Source: Aestuariibaculum sp. M13 (GTDB taxonomy: Bacteria > Bacteroidota > Bacteroidia > Flavobacteriales > Flavobacteriaceae). Taken from it: a stretch of DNA of 64,000 nt. The position numbers and the translations under genes are program-made. Where the stretch lies: contig NZ_JANIAC010000001.1 in the NCBI RefSeq assembly GCF_024723255.1, forward strand, positions 263,548-327,547, read 5' to 3'. Within the stretch, counting starts at the first letter, position 1, and each line of letters starts with the position of its first letter. A model generated the notes under the pieces. It was not told the DNA's origin. It did not search any database and worked only from the letters and a program-made list of their open reading frames with translations. Positions 15,991 to 25,135 of the stretch are shown piece after piece.

Positions 15991-17223
15991 ATGACTTCCA
16001 CTACTCTATTTTATATTATTATAGCCATAATTATTGTCAATTTTATTGTCGATAAAATTCTTGATGCGCTTAACGCAAAACATTTTAATGATGCTTTACC
16101 TAAAGATTTGCAAGATGTTTACGATGAAGCTGAATACAAAAAATCACAAAGCTATAAGTCTACCAAATATAAATTTGGCATTATAACCTCAACATTTTCT
16201 ATTGTTTTAACCTTGGGGTTTCTATTGTTAGATGGCTTTGCATGGGTTGATAACATAGCCAGAATCTATAGTGAAAATCCGATTATAATTGCTTTAATTT
16301 TCTTCGGAATTATCATGATTGGAAGCGACATTTTAACCACACCATTTTCATATTACAGCACCTTTGTTATTGAAGAACAATTCGGATTCAACAAAACAAC
16401 CCTTAAAACATTCATTCTCGATAAAATAAAAGGCTGGTTGATGATGGCTATTGTTGGCGGAGGTATTTTAGCTTTAATCATTTGGTTTTATCAATTTTCA
16501 GGAGAAGAATTCTGGTTATATGCCTGGGGACTGGTTACTGTTTTCACCGTGTTTATGAATATGTTTTATTCTAAACTAATCGTGCCGCTATTCAATAAAC
16601 AAACCCCTTTAGAGGCTGGCGATTTACGCGACAAAATTTCAGCATATGCCAATACAGTAGGTTTTAAACTTGATAAGATTTTTGTAATTGACGGCTCTAA
16701 GCGTAGCACCAAAGCCAATGCATATTTTTCAGGATTTGGAAGTGAAAAACGTGTAACCCTCTACGATACGTTGATTAATGATTTAGACGATAAAGAAATT
16801 GTTGCGGTTTTGGCACATGAAGTTGGGCATTACAAAAAGAAACACATTATTTTCAATTTAATTTCTTCAATATTACTTACCGGATTGACGCTTTATGTGT
16901 TATCACTTTTTATTTCGAATCCGTTACTTTCAAATGCTTTAGGAGTAGATATGCCAAGCTTTCACATTGGTTTAATAGCCTTCGGAATGCTGTATTCGCC
17001 TATTTCAGAAATTACAGGATTAATCATGAATGTGTTTTCACGTAAGTTTGAATACCAAGCCGATGATTATGCCAAAACAACATATAAAGCTGACCCTTTA
17101 ATTACCTCGTTAAAAAAACTATCTAAAAATAGTTTAAGTAATTTAACACCACATCCGGCTTATGTGTTTATGCATTATTCGCACCCAACACTTTTACAAC
17201 GTATTCAGAACTTAAGAAAATAG
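15991..17223 (+). CDS. M48-family zinc metalloprotease, Ste24/CAAX-protease-like
   Basis: Integral membrane metallopeptidase of 410 residues. The zinc motif AVLAHEVGHYKKKH (HExxH, near residue 275) and the third ligand region SRKFEYQADDYA are present. The architecture of N-terminal helices, CAAX_prenyl_protease N-domain (ITSTFSIVLTLGFLLLDGFAW, TTPFSYYSTFVIEEQFGFNKTT) and C-terminal VFMHYSHPTLLQRI matches Ste24. Bacterial members act on membrane or misfolded proteins; no prenylated CAAX substrate is expected. The ORF is open upstream to 15955 but overlaps the methyltransferase; ATG 15991 is the natural start. Confidence 0.93.
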   Translation: MTSTTLFYIIIAIIIVNFIVDKILDALNAKHFNDALPKDLQDVYDEAEYKKSQSYKSTKYKFGIITSTFSIVLTLGFLLLDGFAWVDNIARIYSENPIIIALIFFGIIMIGSDILTTPFSYYSTFVIEEQFGFNKTTLKTFILDKIKGWLMMAIVGGGILALIIWFYQFSGEEFWLYAWGLVTVFTVFMNMFYSKLIVPLFNKQTPLEAGDLRDKISAYANTVGFKLDKIFVIDGSKRSTKANAYFSGFGSEKRVTLYDTLINDLDDKEIVAVLAHEVGHYKKKHIIFNLISSILLTGLTLYVLSLFISNPLLSNALGVDMPSFHIGLIAFGMLYSPISEITGLIMNVFSRKFEYQADDYAKTTYKADPLITSLKKLSKNSLSNLTPHPAYVFMHYSHPTLLQRIQNLRK

Positions 17224-17390
17224 ATTTTTTAAAAAATTCGAAAATAATTTTAACTATAACATGAATAAAACCTCATAAAAAGCAGTCTGTTTATATCTTA
17301 TTAATTCTCTTAATTAATTTTGGAGCGTTTTTTGTGTCAAAACAATTAAACTTTAGAAATATCGTTATTTTTGCTACAAACTTTTTAATC

Positions 17391-19544
17391 TTGAAAAAAT
17401 TAAACCCCATATACTTTTTACTTTTCTTGTTCCTATTTATAATTGGTAATATTTCCGCTCAAGAAAAGAAAAAAATAGAAATCAAATATTCCGGTAGACT
17501 TAATGTTGACGAAGAAAACTATCCTGGAGCGAAACTTTTAACCAGAGACGATGCTCAGCAAGTACATATTGCTCATGGAAGTATTGAAATGTGGTGTGAT
17601 AAAGCGATTCACTATAGTGCTGAAAATTTTATTGAAGCGTACGGAAATGTAAAAATGATTCAGGGAGACACCATCAATATGTCTTCTAAATATATTGAAT
17701 ACAGTGGTATTTCACAGCTGGCTTTTGCCAGTGGTGACGTGGTTTTAAAAGACCCCAATTCTACTATTTCAAGCGACACTTTATATTTCGACAGAATCAA
17801 TCAGGAAGCTTTTTACAAAAGTGGCGGCACCGTTTTAAAGGACACTTCAGGAACCATTACCAGTCAAATTGGTCGTTATTTGATGCAACAAAAAAAATAT
17901 CGTTTTACAGAAAATGTCGTTTTAACAAATGACGACGCTGTTATAAATTCAAATTACTTTGATTTTTATTCCGATACGGGGAAAGCATATTTATATGGAC
18001 CATCGACTATTGTGACCGAAACCAGCAAAACCTATTGCGAAAAAGGCTTTTACGATACCAAAAACAAAACGGGTTTTGCTGTTAAAAATTCAAGGATCGA
18101 TTATGACAATCGGATTATAGAAGGTGATAGCTTATATTTTGACAACAACATAAGCTTTGCTTCAGCTACAAATAATATTAAAGTAACCGATACTATAAAC
18201 AAAACCATTGTTAAAGGTCATTATGCTGAAGTTTTTAAAGAAAATGATTCTATTTTCATTACAAAACGCGCTTTAGCAGTTACTAAACAGGAAAACGATT
18301 CCATCTACATGCACGCCGATAAAATTATGGTTACAGGCAAACCCGATGAACGTATTTTAAGAGCCTATTACAAAGCTAAAATCTTTAAAACAGACTTAAG
18401 TGGTAAAGCAGACTCCATTCACTCCAATCAAAAAACAGGTTTAACACAACTTATAAATCTAAACCGTTTAGCTACTACTGATAAGTTTTCTACCATAAAA
18501 AAACCTATCATGTGGAATGCCGAAAGCCAGATGACAGGTGATACAATACATCTATTTTCAAATACAAAAACTGAAAAATTAGATTCTCTTCTTGTTTTCA
18601 ACAATGCGTTTATCATTAGTAAAGACACCCTTACCGATGATGGTTACAATCAAATTAACGGATTAAAATTATTAGGGTTATTTGATAACGAAAATCAGTT
18701 ACGAACAGTTGACATTACCAAAAACGCACAATCTATTTTCTATGTTCGTAATGATAAGCAAGAATTGGTTGGTATTGACAAGGCTAAATCAGGAAGTATT
18801 TCTATTCTTTTTGCTAATGGTGATATTGAAGAATACACCCGTTTCAATCAAGTTGACGGAACCCTGCCTCCAGAATCCAAATACCTTGACAAAGACAAAC
18901 GTTTAAAAGGCTTTGACTGGCGTGAAGATGAAAGACCAAAATCTGTTGAAGATTTATTTAAAGAAGATGAACCTATAGTACTTCCAAAAATACAAGGACT
19001 TGAAGACTACATTCCTGAAGATGATTTCTTCAATGAAGAGATGATGCAGCGAATTAATATGGCGGGGAATAGTCAGGATTTTATTGGGAATAATCCTGAT
19101 AATTTGTTAAAAACGCCAAACAACTTGTATAACAGTGATAAATGGCAACAGCAATATACAACCTTGACTAATAAAAATATTCCCTCCCCCAATAATTATG
19201 AGTCAGTATATGCCATTACAGGAAATAATAAAAATAAATCAACTGGACAAATCATTCAATATGTAAACAAAACTAAAGGAAACTTCGAATTTTCAATTTG
19301 GCTAAAAGGTAATGGAAAAATAAAAATTAGAATTCAAAAAACAGGTACTCCTTGGACAACTTACAATTTTCTAGAAATACAACTCACGAATATCTGGAAA
19401 AAATACAGTATTAGAGCTAATAAACCTGAAGACCAATCCATTTTTAGATGCCTAATCAGTGACATTAATCCAAATGACGAAGTCTACGCCTGGGGCGCTT
19501 CCCTTATCGAAATCAAAGAAAACCCTGCTGAACCCAAAAAATAA
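17391..19544 (+). CDS. OstA-like LPS-transport family protein with a C-terminal carbohydrate-binding-like domain
   Basis: Exported protein of about 717 residues. The OstA/LptA-type repeats (GNVKMIQGDTINMSSKYIEYSG, SGDVVLKDPNSTISSDTLYFD) run over the first about 470 residues; this family in Bacteroidota is linked to lipopolysaccharide transport to the outer membrane. An acidic stretch follows, then a separate domain (nucleotides about 19120-19520) with FEFSIWLKGNGKIKIRI, W..YSIRA and VYAWGASL, the pattern of the jelly-roll module of phage fibres and carbohydrate-binding proteins; this is unusual. Start: the frame is open to GTG 17334, but a -7 box TATTTTTG at 17366-17373 and the signal peptide KKLNPIYFLLFLFLF argue for TTG 17391. 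The aminotransferase starts 7 bases after the stop. Confidence 0.85.
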   Translation: MKKLNPIYFLLFLFLFIIGNISAQEKKKIEIKYSGRLNVDEENYPGAKLLTRDDAQQVHIAHGSIEMWCDKAIHYSAENFIEAYGNVKMIQGDTINMSSKYIEYSGISQLAFASGDVVLKDPNSTISSDTLYFDRINQEAFYKSGGTVLKDTSGTITSQIGRYLMQQKKYRFTENVVLTNDDAVINSNYFDFYSDTGKAYLYGPSTIVTETSKTYCEKGFYDTKNKTGFAVKNSRIDYDNRIIEGDSLYFDNNISFASATNNIKVTDTINKTIVKGHYAEVFKENDSIFITKRALAVTKQENDSIYMHADKIMVTGKPDERILRAYYKAKIFKTDLSGKADSIHSNQKTGLTQLINLNRLATTDKFSTIKKPIMWNAESQMTGDTIHLFSNTKTEKLDSLLVFNNAFIISKDTLTDDGYNQINGLKLLGLFDNENQLRTVDITKNAQSIFYVRNDKQELVGIDKAKSGSISILFANGDIEEYTRFNQVDGTLPPESKYLDKDKRLKGFDWREDERPKSVEDLFKEDEPIVLPKIQGLEDYIPEDDFFNEEMMQRINMAGNSQDFIGNNPDNLLKTPNNLYNSDKWQQQYTTLTNKNIPSPNNYESVYAITGNNKNKSTGQIIQYVNKTKGNFEFSIWLKGNGKIKIRIQKTGTPWTTYNFLEIQLTNIWKKYSIRANKPEDQSIFRCLISDINPNDEVYAWGASLIEIKENPAEPKK

Positions 19545-19551
19545 TAAAAGT

Positions 19552-20736
19552 ATGAAAAACGACTTTTTAAAATATCAAGCCCAAACTTCACCATTTCCAT
19601 TAGCTATGGAAATTTCTCATGCTAAAGGCAGCTATATTTATGACACTGATAATAATGCCTTTTTAGATTTTGTTTCCGGGGTTTCTGCGACACCACTTGG
19701 CCATAATCATCCTAAAGTGGTTAATGCTATAAAAGATCAATTGGACAAATATATGCATGTTATGGTGTATGGCGAATATGTCCAAAAAGCACCTGTAGAG
19801 CTTTGTAAACTAATTGCAGAACATTTACCTAATCCATTAGATAAAACTTATTTAACCAATTCAGGAACTGAGGCCATTGAAGGTGCGCTTAAACTTACCA
19901 AACGTATTACCGGTAGAAGTGAAATAATCGCGGCTAAAAAAGCGTATCATGGTAACACCATGGGTTCTATGAGTGTTATGGGCTACGAAGAACGTAAACA
20001 AGCGTTTAGACCCTTACTTCCCGGCATTCGATATATTGAATTTAATAATGAAGAAGATCTTTTAAGAATAACAGATAAAACTGCCGGAGTCATTTTAGAG
20101 ACTATTCAAGGAGGTGCTGGTTTTATAGAGCCACAAAATGATTACTTAACTAAAGTTAGAAAACGTTGTGATGAAGTTGGTGCTGTTCTTATTTTAGATG
20201 AAATTCAACCGGGTATTGGTCGTACGGGAAAATTATTTGGTTTCGACAACTATAACTGTATACCTGATATTGTGGTTATGGGTAAAGGTCTTGGTGGCGG
20301 GATGCCTATTGGTGCGTTTACAGCTTCAACAGCTCATATGGATTTATTGATGGACAATCCAAAAATGGGACACATTACCACTTTCGGCGGGCATCCGGTG
20401 ATCGCCGCGGCAGCTTTAGCTACATTAAAAGAAATTACAGAAACCAACCTGATGACTGAAGCTTTGGAAAAAGAACAACTTTTCCGAAAACTTCTGGTAC
20501 ATCCTTTAATAACCGAAGTACGAGGAAAAGGCCTTATGCTTGCCCCAATAATGCAATCTGTTGACATTGCTAACACCGTTATTTTAAAGAGTCAGGAAGC
20601 CGGTTTAATTCTCTTTTGGTTGCTCTTCGAAGGTCGGGCAGTAAGAATAACGCCACCTCTAACGATTTCAAATGAAGAAATAATGAAAGGATGTTCTATT
20701 ATTATTTCCATTTTAGACGATATTCTTGAAAGCTAA
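19552..20736 (+). CDS. Class III PLP-dependent aminotransferase (aspartate aminotransferase family)
   Basis: A 394-residue fold-type I enzyme related to acetylornithine/ornithine aminotransferases. The PLP-site features are clear: NSGTEAIEGALKLTKRITGR, YHGNTMGSMS, LDEIQPGIGRTG (Asp binding the pyridine nitrogen) and VVMGKGLGGGMPIGAF containing the Schiff-base Lys. Substrate not assigned; it is not in an arginine operon here. The frame is open upstream inside the preceding gene, but ATG 19552 gives the normal N-terminus. Seven bases separate it from the OstA-like gene, indicating cotranscription. Confidence 0.92.
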   Translation: MKNDFLKYQAQTSPFPLAMEISHAKGSYIYDTDNNAFLDFVSGVSATPLGHNHPKVVNAIKDQLDKYMHVMVYGEYVQKAPVELCKLIAEHLPNPLDKTYLTNSGTEAIEGALKLTKRITGRSEIIAAKKAYHGNTMGSMSVMGYEERKQAFRPLLPGIRYIEFNNEEDLLRITDKTAGVILETIQGGAGFIEPQNDYLTKVRKRCDEVGAVLILDEIQPGIGRTGKLFGFDNYNCIPDIVVMGKGLGGGMPIGAFTASTAHMDLLMDNPKMGHITTFGGHPVIAAAALATLKEITETNLMTEALEKEQLFRKLLVHPLITEVRGKGLMLAPIMQSVDIANTVILKSQEAGLILFWLLFEGRAVRITPPLTISNEEIMKGCSIIISILDDILES

Positions 20737-20890
20737 AACATCGACAAACGACTAACTACCAACAAACAACTTAATTTTTCAAATAAACTCCTTAACTGTT
20801 CATTACTTTGTTAAAAACATTTAAGTCTTGAACGTTAATCGTCAAAATAGAACATTAAATTTATAGTAGTAGAACTTTACAAATGTGCCT

Positions 20891-22279
20891 ATGGAGTTTA
20901 GTCAAGATGAAAACAACAATTTACCTCTAACCAAATTCGAGTCGATGTTAAAAACAAACCACGTTTTGTTTTTTGACTCAGAGGAATTTGAAAACATCAT
21001 TCATCACTATCTAAATCAAGGAAAGATAGCTTTAGCAAAAAAAGCCATCAAACTTGGTCTAGATCAACATCCTACCTCCGTCAATCTAAGACTTTTTAAA
21101 GTTGAAGTTTACGTGTTTGAAAACAAACTTGTTGAAGCAGACACCTTACTTAATGAACTTTATAATCTGGATCCGATGAATGAAGAGATCTACATCCAGA
21201 AAGCCAATATCTTTTCCAAAAAAGACGACCATCAGCAAGCTATCGATGTGCTTAAAAGAGCCCTAGAACTGACCGATGACGTTGTAGATTTGTATTCGCT
21301 TATAGGAATGGAATACCTTTTTCTTGATGAATTTGAAAAAGCTAAAGAATGTTTTATGAAGTGTTTAGAAGAAGATCTTGAAGATTATTCGGCACTGTAT
21401 AACGTGATTTATTGTTTCGAATTTTTAAATCAATCTGAAGAAGCTATTGAGTACCTTAATATCTTTTTAGACAAAAACCCGTATTGTGAAGTTGCCTGGC
21501 ATCAACTAGGAAAACAGTACTACAATCTTAAAAATTACAAAAAAGCGTTAGCTGCTTACGATTTCGCAATTATCTCAGATGACACCTTTGTTGGTGCTTA
21601 TTTAGAACGTGGTAAGGTTTTAGAAAAACTGAAACGTTTTAACGAGGCTATTGAAAACTATACCATTACTTTAGAGTTGGACGACCCAACCTCGTTTGCG
21701 TTGCTACGTATTGGTAGCTGTCATGAAAAACTTAAAAATGATGAATTAGCGGTTCAATATTATTATAAAACTGTTCATGAAGATCCGTTATTAGATAAAG
21801 GTTGGATTGCGATTACGCGTTTTTATAACAAAAAAAGAAACTACGATAAAGCCTTATACTATATCAATAAAGCCATTAATATAGATTCTGAAAACGTAGT
21901 TTACTGGAAGTTGTATGCGCAAATCAATCATCGCTTAAATCATTTAGAAGAAGCTGAACGTGGTTTTAAGAAAGCTTTAGAGCTAGGAAATTACGAATTA
22001 AACACATGGCTTTCCAGAGGTGATATTTTAATTAAACTTGGCGAACCTGAAGCTGCTATTTATAACTTTGAGCAAGCCATAGAATTTTACCCGGAAAATT
22101 CTGAAATAGAATATCGTTTAGCTGGTTTATATTTTTCTCTAAATGAAAATGATAAAGGTATTTTTTATCTGAAAAATGGTATAGATCATAACGAAGATTA
22201 CGCTTTTATTATCGAAGAGCTTTTCCCTGAAGTTGCCAATAAGATACTTGTTAAAAACATACTAAAAACAAATCAATAA
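20891..22279 (+). CDS. Tetratricopeptide repeat protein
   Basis: A cytoplasmic 462-residue protein made almost wholly of TPR helix pairs from about residue 30 to 440. Typical repeats include CFMKCLEEDLEDYSALYNV, ALAAYDFAIISDDTFVGAYLERGKVLEKL and EEAERGFKKALELG; there is no signal peptide or catalytic domain. Partner unknown. The frame begins at GTG 20885, but ATG 20891 (MEFSQDENNN) is the likely start. The 148-base gap before it shows no clear promoter. It starts a conserved-looking run with two DUF368 genes, aroE and a DUF349 gene. Confidence 0.9.
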   Translation: MEFSQDENNNLPLTKFESMLKTNHVLFFDSEEFENIIHHYLNQGKIALAKKAIKLGLDQHPTSVNLRLFKVEVYVFENKLVEADTLLNELYNLDPMNEEIYIQKANIFSKKDDHQQAIDVLKRALELTDDVVDLYSLIGMEYLFLDEFEKAKECFMKCLEEDLEDYSALYNVIYCFEFLNQSEEAIEYLNIFLDKNPYCEVAWHQLGKQYYNLKNYKKALAAYDFAIISDDTFVGAYLERGKVLEKLKRFNEAIENYTITLELDDPTSFALLRIGSCHEKLKNDELAVQYYYKTVHEDPLLDKGWIAITRFYNKKRNYDKALYYINKAINIDSENVVYWKLYAQINHRLNHLEEAERGFKKALELGNYELNTWLSRGDILIKLGEPEAAIYNFEQAIEFYPENSEIEYRLAGLYFSLNENDKGIFYLKNGIDHNEDYAFIIEELFPEVANKILVKNILKTNQ

Positions 22280-22301
22280 GCGTCTGTTTAATTAAAATGT
22301 A

Positions 22302-22309
22302 TACCTTTG
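22302..22309 (+). promoter_or_regulatory. -7 promoter box close to the first DUF368 start
   Basis: TACCTTTG six bases before ATG 22316 and 21 bases before the next in-frame ATG at 22331. If used, either translation starts at 22331 or the mRNA is leaderless from 22316. Confidence 0.45.
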
Positions 22310-22315
22310 GTTTTT

Positions 22316-23251
22316 ATGCAAAACCAAAATATGCAACGACGCTTAATTGATTATTTAATCATTACTTTTAAAGGTTTAGCCATGGGTGCAGCCGATGCTG
22401 TTCCTGGTGTTTCAGGTGGTACTATCGCTTTCATTTCCGGAATTTACGAAGAGTTAATTTCTACCATTAGTAACGTTAATCTTTCGCTGTTTAAAACACT
22501 TTTTACCAAAGGGGTTAAAGCCTTTTGGATTGAAGTAAACGGTAATTTTATTCTTGCACTTTTAAGCGGAATTGTTATTAGCTACGTTTCTTTTATGAAA
22601 CTGGCTAAATACCTGCTTGAAAATCAACCTATTTTAATCTGGTCTTTCTTTTTTGGTTTAATTGTAGCGAGTATTTATTTTGTTGGAAAACAAGTAACAA
22701 AATGGGATGCTTCTGTAATTTCAGCTCTTATCGTAGGTGCTGTTATTGCTTTTTACATTAGCTCATTACCTGCAATGGAAAATAGCGATAGTGATTGGTT
22801 TCTGTTTTTTTCAGGAGCCATTGCCATTTGCGCTATGATTCTTCCGGGTATTTCTGGCTCTTTCATTTTAATTATATTAGGCGCTTATAAAACCTTAAGT
22901 GATGCCATTCACGACGTAGATATTAAAAAATTAATTATCTTTTTTTCAGGAGCTCTTATTGGTTTGTTGAGTTTTAGTCATGCGTTAAAATGGTTATTCA
23001 AAAACTATCACAATATCACCTTAGCTCTGCTTACCGGATTTATTTTTGGGTCTTTAAACAAAGTATGGCCTTGGAAAAATACTTTGTCATGGCATACAAA
23101 TTCCGAAGGCATAAAATCACCATTAATTCAGGAAAGCATCTCTCCCTTTGCTTTTGAAGGGAATAATCAAATTGTATTTGCCATAACTTTAATGTTACTG
23201 GGATTTTTAACTATTTTTATTCTTGAAAAAGTAGGAGCAAAAAAAGCATAA
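22316..23251 (+). CDS. DUF368 (PopT-type) undecaprenyl-phosphate translocase, copy A
   Basis: Polytopic inner-membrane protein of 311 residues. The DUF368 signature GAADAVPGVSGGTIAFISGIYEELI is near the N-terminus and its inverted counterpart ICAMILPGISGSFILIILG near residue 175. DUF368 members were shown to recycle undecaprenyl phosphate across the membrane (PopT), serving peptidoglycan and surface-glycan synthesis. An alternative start at 22331 (MQRRLIDYLII) fits the family and the promoter position better. The second copy follows with no gap, so the two are cotranscribed. Confidence 0.9.
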   Translation: MQNQNMQRRLIDYLIITFKGLAMGAADAVPGVSGGTIAFISGIYEELISTISNVNLSLFKTLFTKGVKAFWIEVNGNFILALLSGIVISYVSFMKLAKYLLENQPILIWSFFFGLIVASIYFVGKQVTKWDASVISALIVGAVIAFYISSLPAMENSDSDWFLFFSGAIAICAMILPGISGSFILIILGAYKTLSDAIHDVDIKKLIIFFSGALIGLLSFSHALKWLFKNYHNITLALLTGFIFGSLNKVWPWKNTLSWHTNSEGIKSPLIQESISPFAFEGNNQIVFAITLMLLGFLTIFILEKVGAKKA

Positions 23252-24271
23252 ATGGAAAGCACTAGAACACTAAAAGACAAAATTTTTCTGGTTCTAAAAG
23301 GATTAGGAATGGGTGCTGCTAATAAAGTACCTGGTGTGTCTGGAGGTGTTGTGGCTTTTGTAGCTGGCTTTTACGAGGAATTTATTTATTCCTTAAAAAA
23401 GATAAATGGAAAAGCTTTTAAACTACTAATTAACGGTCGTTACAAAAGCTTTTACAATTACATTAACGGACGATTTATTAGTCTGCTATTCTTCGGAATG
23501 ATTGTTAGCTATTTTAGTGTTTCAAAAGTGTTGGATTATCTTATTGAGCACTACGAACTCTACGTCTGGAGTGTGTTTTTTGGAATGATTATCGGCTCCA
23601 TTTATTACATCAACAAAGATTTTAAAGATTGGAATTACCGCACCTACACCTCTTTAGCCATTGGTATTTTATTGGGCGCTGGTATTAGTTTTTTAAATCC
23701 TGCTAAAGAAAACGACAACCTTTGGTTTGTATTTTTCTGCGGGATTATTAGTGTTTCAGGAATGACTTTACCAGGATTTTCAGGGTCTTTCATTCTTATT
23801 TTATTAGGTAATTATGTCCTTCTGCTAGTCGATTCGGTAAATGCCTTATACGATACGTTTTCAGACATCTTCAGCGGAAACTTCGACTTTATACACAATT
23901 CGCAACGTATTCGTATGTTAAAGGTTTTAGCGGTTTTTACCCTAGGGTCTATAACAGGTTTAGTTACCTTTTCCCATATGCTAAGCTATATTTTAAAACG
24001 CTACAAAAGCATTACGCTTTCTGCTATTATCGGCTTTATTGTTGGATCATTAGGAGTTGTATGGCCTTGGAAACATACCATTTATAAACTTACTGAAGAC
24101 GGCGAACCATTATTCGATTCTACAGGAACTAAAATCGTAGCCAACTACCAACGCTATATACCGGAACTGAATACAGAAACCTATTACGCCATTGCTTATA
24201 TCTTTTTAGGCGTTACCATCGTTTTAGCTTTAGAGTATTACGGACAAAAAACACGAAAAATTAATGAATAA
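23252..24271 (+). CDS. DUF368 (PopT-type) undecaprenyl-phosphate translocase, copy B
   Basis: A 339-residue paralogue of the preceding gene, starting on the base after its stop codon. Both family motifs recur: GAANKVPGVSGGVVAFVAGFYEEF and ISVSGMTLPGFSGSFILILLG. It differs by a longer insert after the second motif (LYDTFSDIFSGNFDFIHNSQR, about residues 200-225) and a longer C-terminal loop, so the two are diverged, not a recent duplication. aroE overlaps its end by eight bases. Confidence 0.9.
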   Translation: MESTRTLKDKIFLVLKGLGMGAANKVPGVSGGVVAFVAGFYEEFIYSLKKINGKAFKLLINGRYKSFYNYINGRFISLLFFGMIVSYFSVSKVLDYLIEHYELYVWSVFFGMIIGSIYYINKDFKDWNYRTYTSLAIGILLGAGISFLNPAKENDNLWFVFFCGIISVSGMTLPGFSGSFILILLGNYVLLLVDSVNALYDTFSDIFSGNFDFIHNSQRIRMLKVLAVFTLGSITGLVTFSHMLSYILKRYKSITLSAIIGFIVGSLGVVWPWKHTIYKLTEDGEPLFDSTGTKIVANYQRYIPELNTETYYAIAYIFLGVTIVLALEYYGQKTRKINE

Positions 24272-25007
24272 ACTAGGCCTTTTAGGTAGAAATATCTCCT
24301 ACTCTTTCTCAAGATCTTACTTCAAAAAAAAGTTTGAGGACGCTGAAATAACGAATACAACTTACGAAAATTTCGATATTCCTTCGATTGATGACCTTCA
24401 AAACATCATTAAAAACACACCAGACTTAAAGGGTATGAATGTAACCATTCCTTATAAAGAGGAGGTTATTCCTTTTCTGGATAAACTGAATAAAAAAGCA
24501 AAAGCAATTGGAGCCGTTAACACCATAAAAGTTACTAAAAAAGGAAAACTTATTGGCTACAACACCGACTGTTACGGATTTAAGAAATCGCTAAAACCTC
24601 ACTTAAAAAAGCGTCATAAAAAGGCTTTAATACTAGGAACCGGTGGCGCAAGTAAAGCCATTGCTTACACTCTGAAAAAACTAGGTATAAAATATCACTA
24701 TGTATCACGTACAGCTTCAGAGCATGTTAAATTCACATACGATCAGTTAACAGAATCTATTGTAGCAGACCATCAGCTTATTATCAACTGTACTCCTCTT
24801 GGAACATTTCCAAATATTGAAAATCATCCAGACATTCCATACAGCGGTATCACCGACAAACATATTTTATTCGATTTAATTTATAATCCGGAAGAAACCA
24901 CCTTTTTAAAATTAGGAAAAGAACGTCAGGCAACCACAGTAAACGGCTTAGACATGTTGGTTTTTCAAGCTGAAAAAGCATGGTCTATCTGGAATGTTAC
25001 TATTTAA
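24264..25007 (+). CDS. aroE: Shikimate dehydrogenase
   Basis: NADPH-dependent reduction of 3-dehydroshikimate in aromatic amino acid synthesis. The substrate-site NISYSFSRSYF, the catalytic Lys in KGMNVTIPYKEE, GAVNTIK, and the catalytic Asp in GYNTDCYGF are present, followed by the nucleotide motif ILGTGGASKAIA and the C-terminal VNGLDMLVFQAEKAW. At 247 residues it is slightly shorter than E. coli AroE but complete. Its start overlaps the preceding gene by eight bases, implying translational coupling. Confidence 0.96.
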   Translation: MNKLGLLGRNISYSFSRSYFKKKFEDAEITNTTYENFDIPSIDDLQNIIKNTPDLKGMNVTIPYKEEVIPFLDKLNKKAKAIGAVNTIKVTKKGKLIGYNTDCYGFKKSLKPHLKKRHKKALILGTGGASKAIAYTLKKLGIKYHYVSRTASEHVKFTYDQLTESIVADHQLIINCTPLGTFPNIENHPDIPYSGITDKHILFDLIYNPEETTFLKLGKERQATTVNGLDMLVFQAEKAWSIWNVTI

Positions 25008-25135
25008 ACTCATTAAAAATTTCAAAATTTCTTACATCAGACACAAATAATTTGCCTTCTAAATATTTGTAAATAATAGACTTGTTAGTATCTTTAAACA
25101 CACAAAGCTGTATTACGAACCCTAACATTGTTAAA

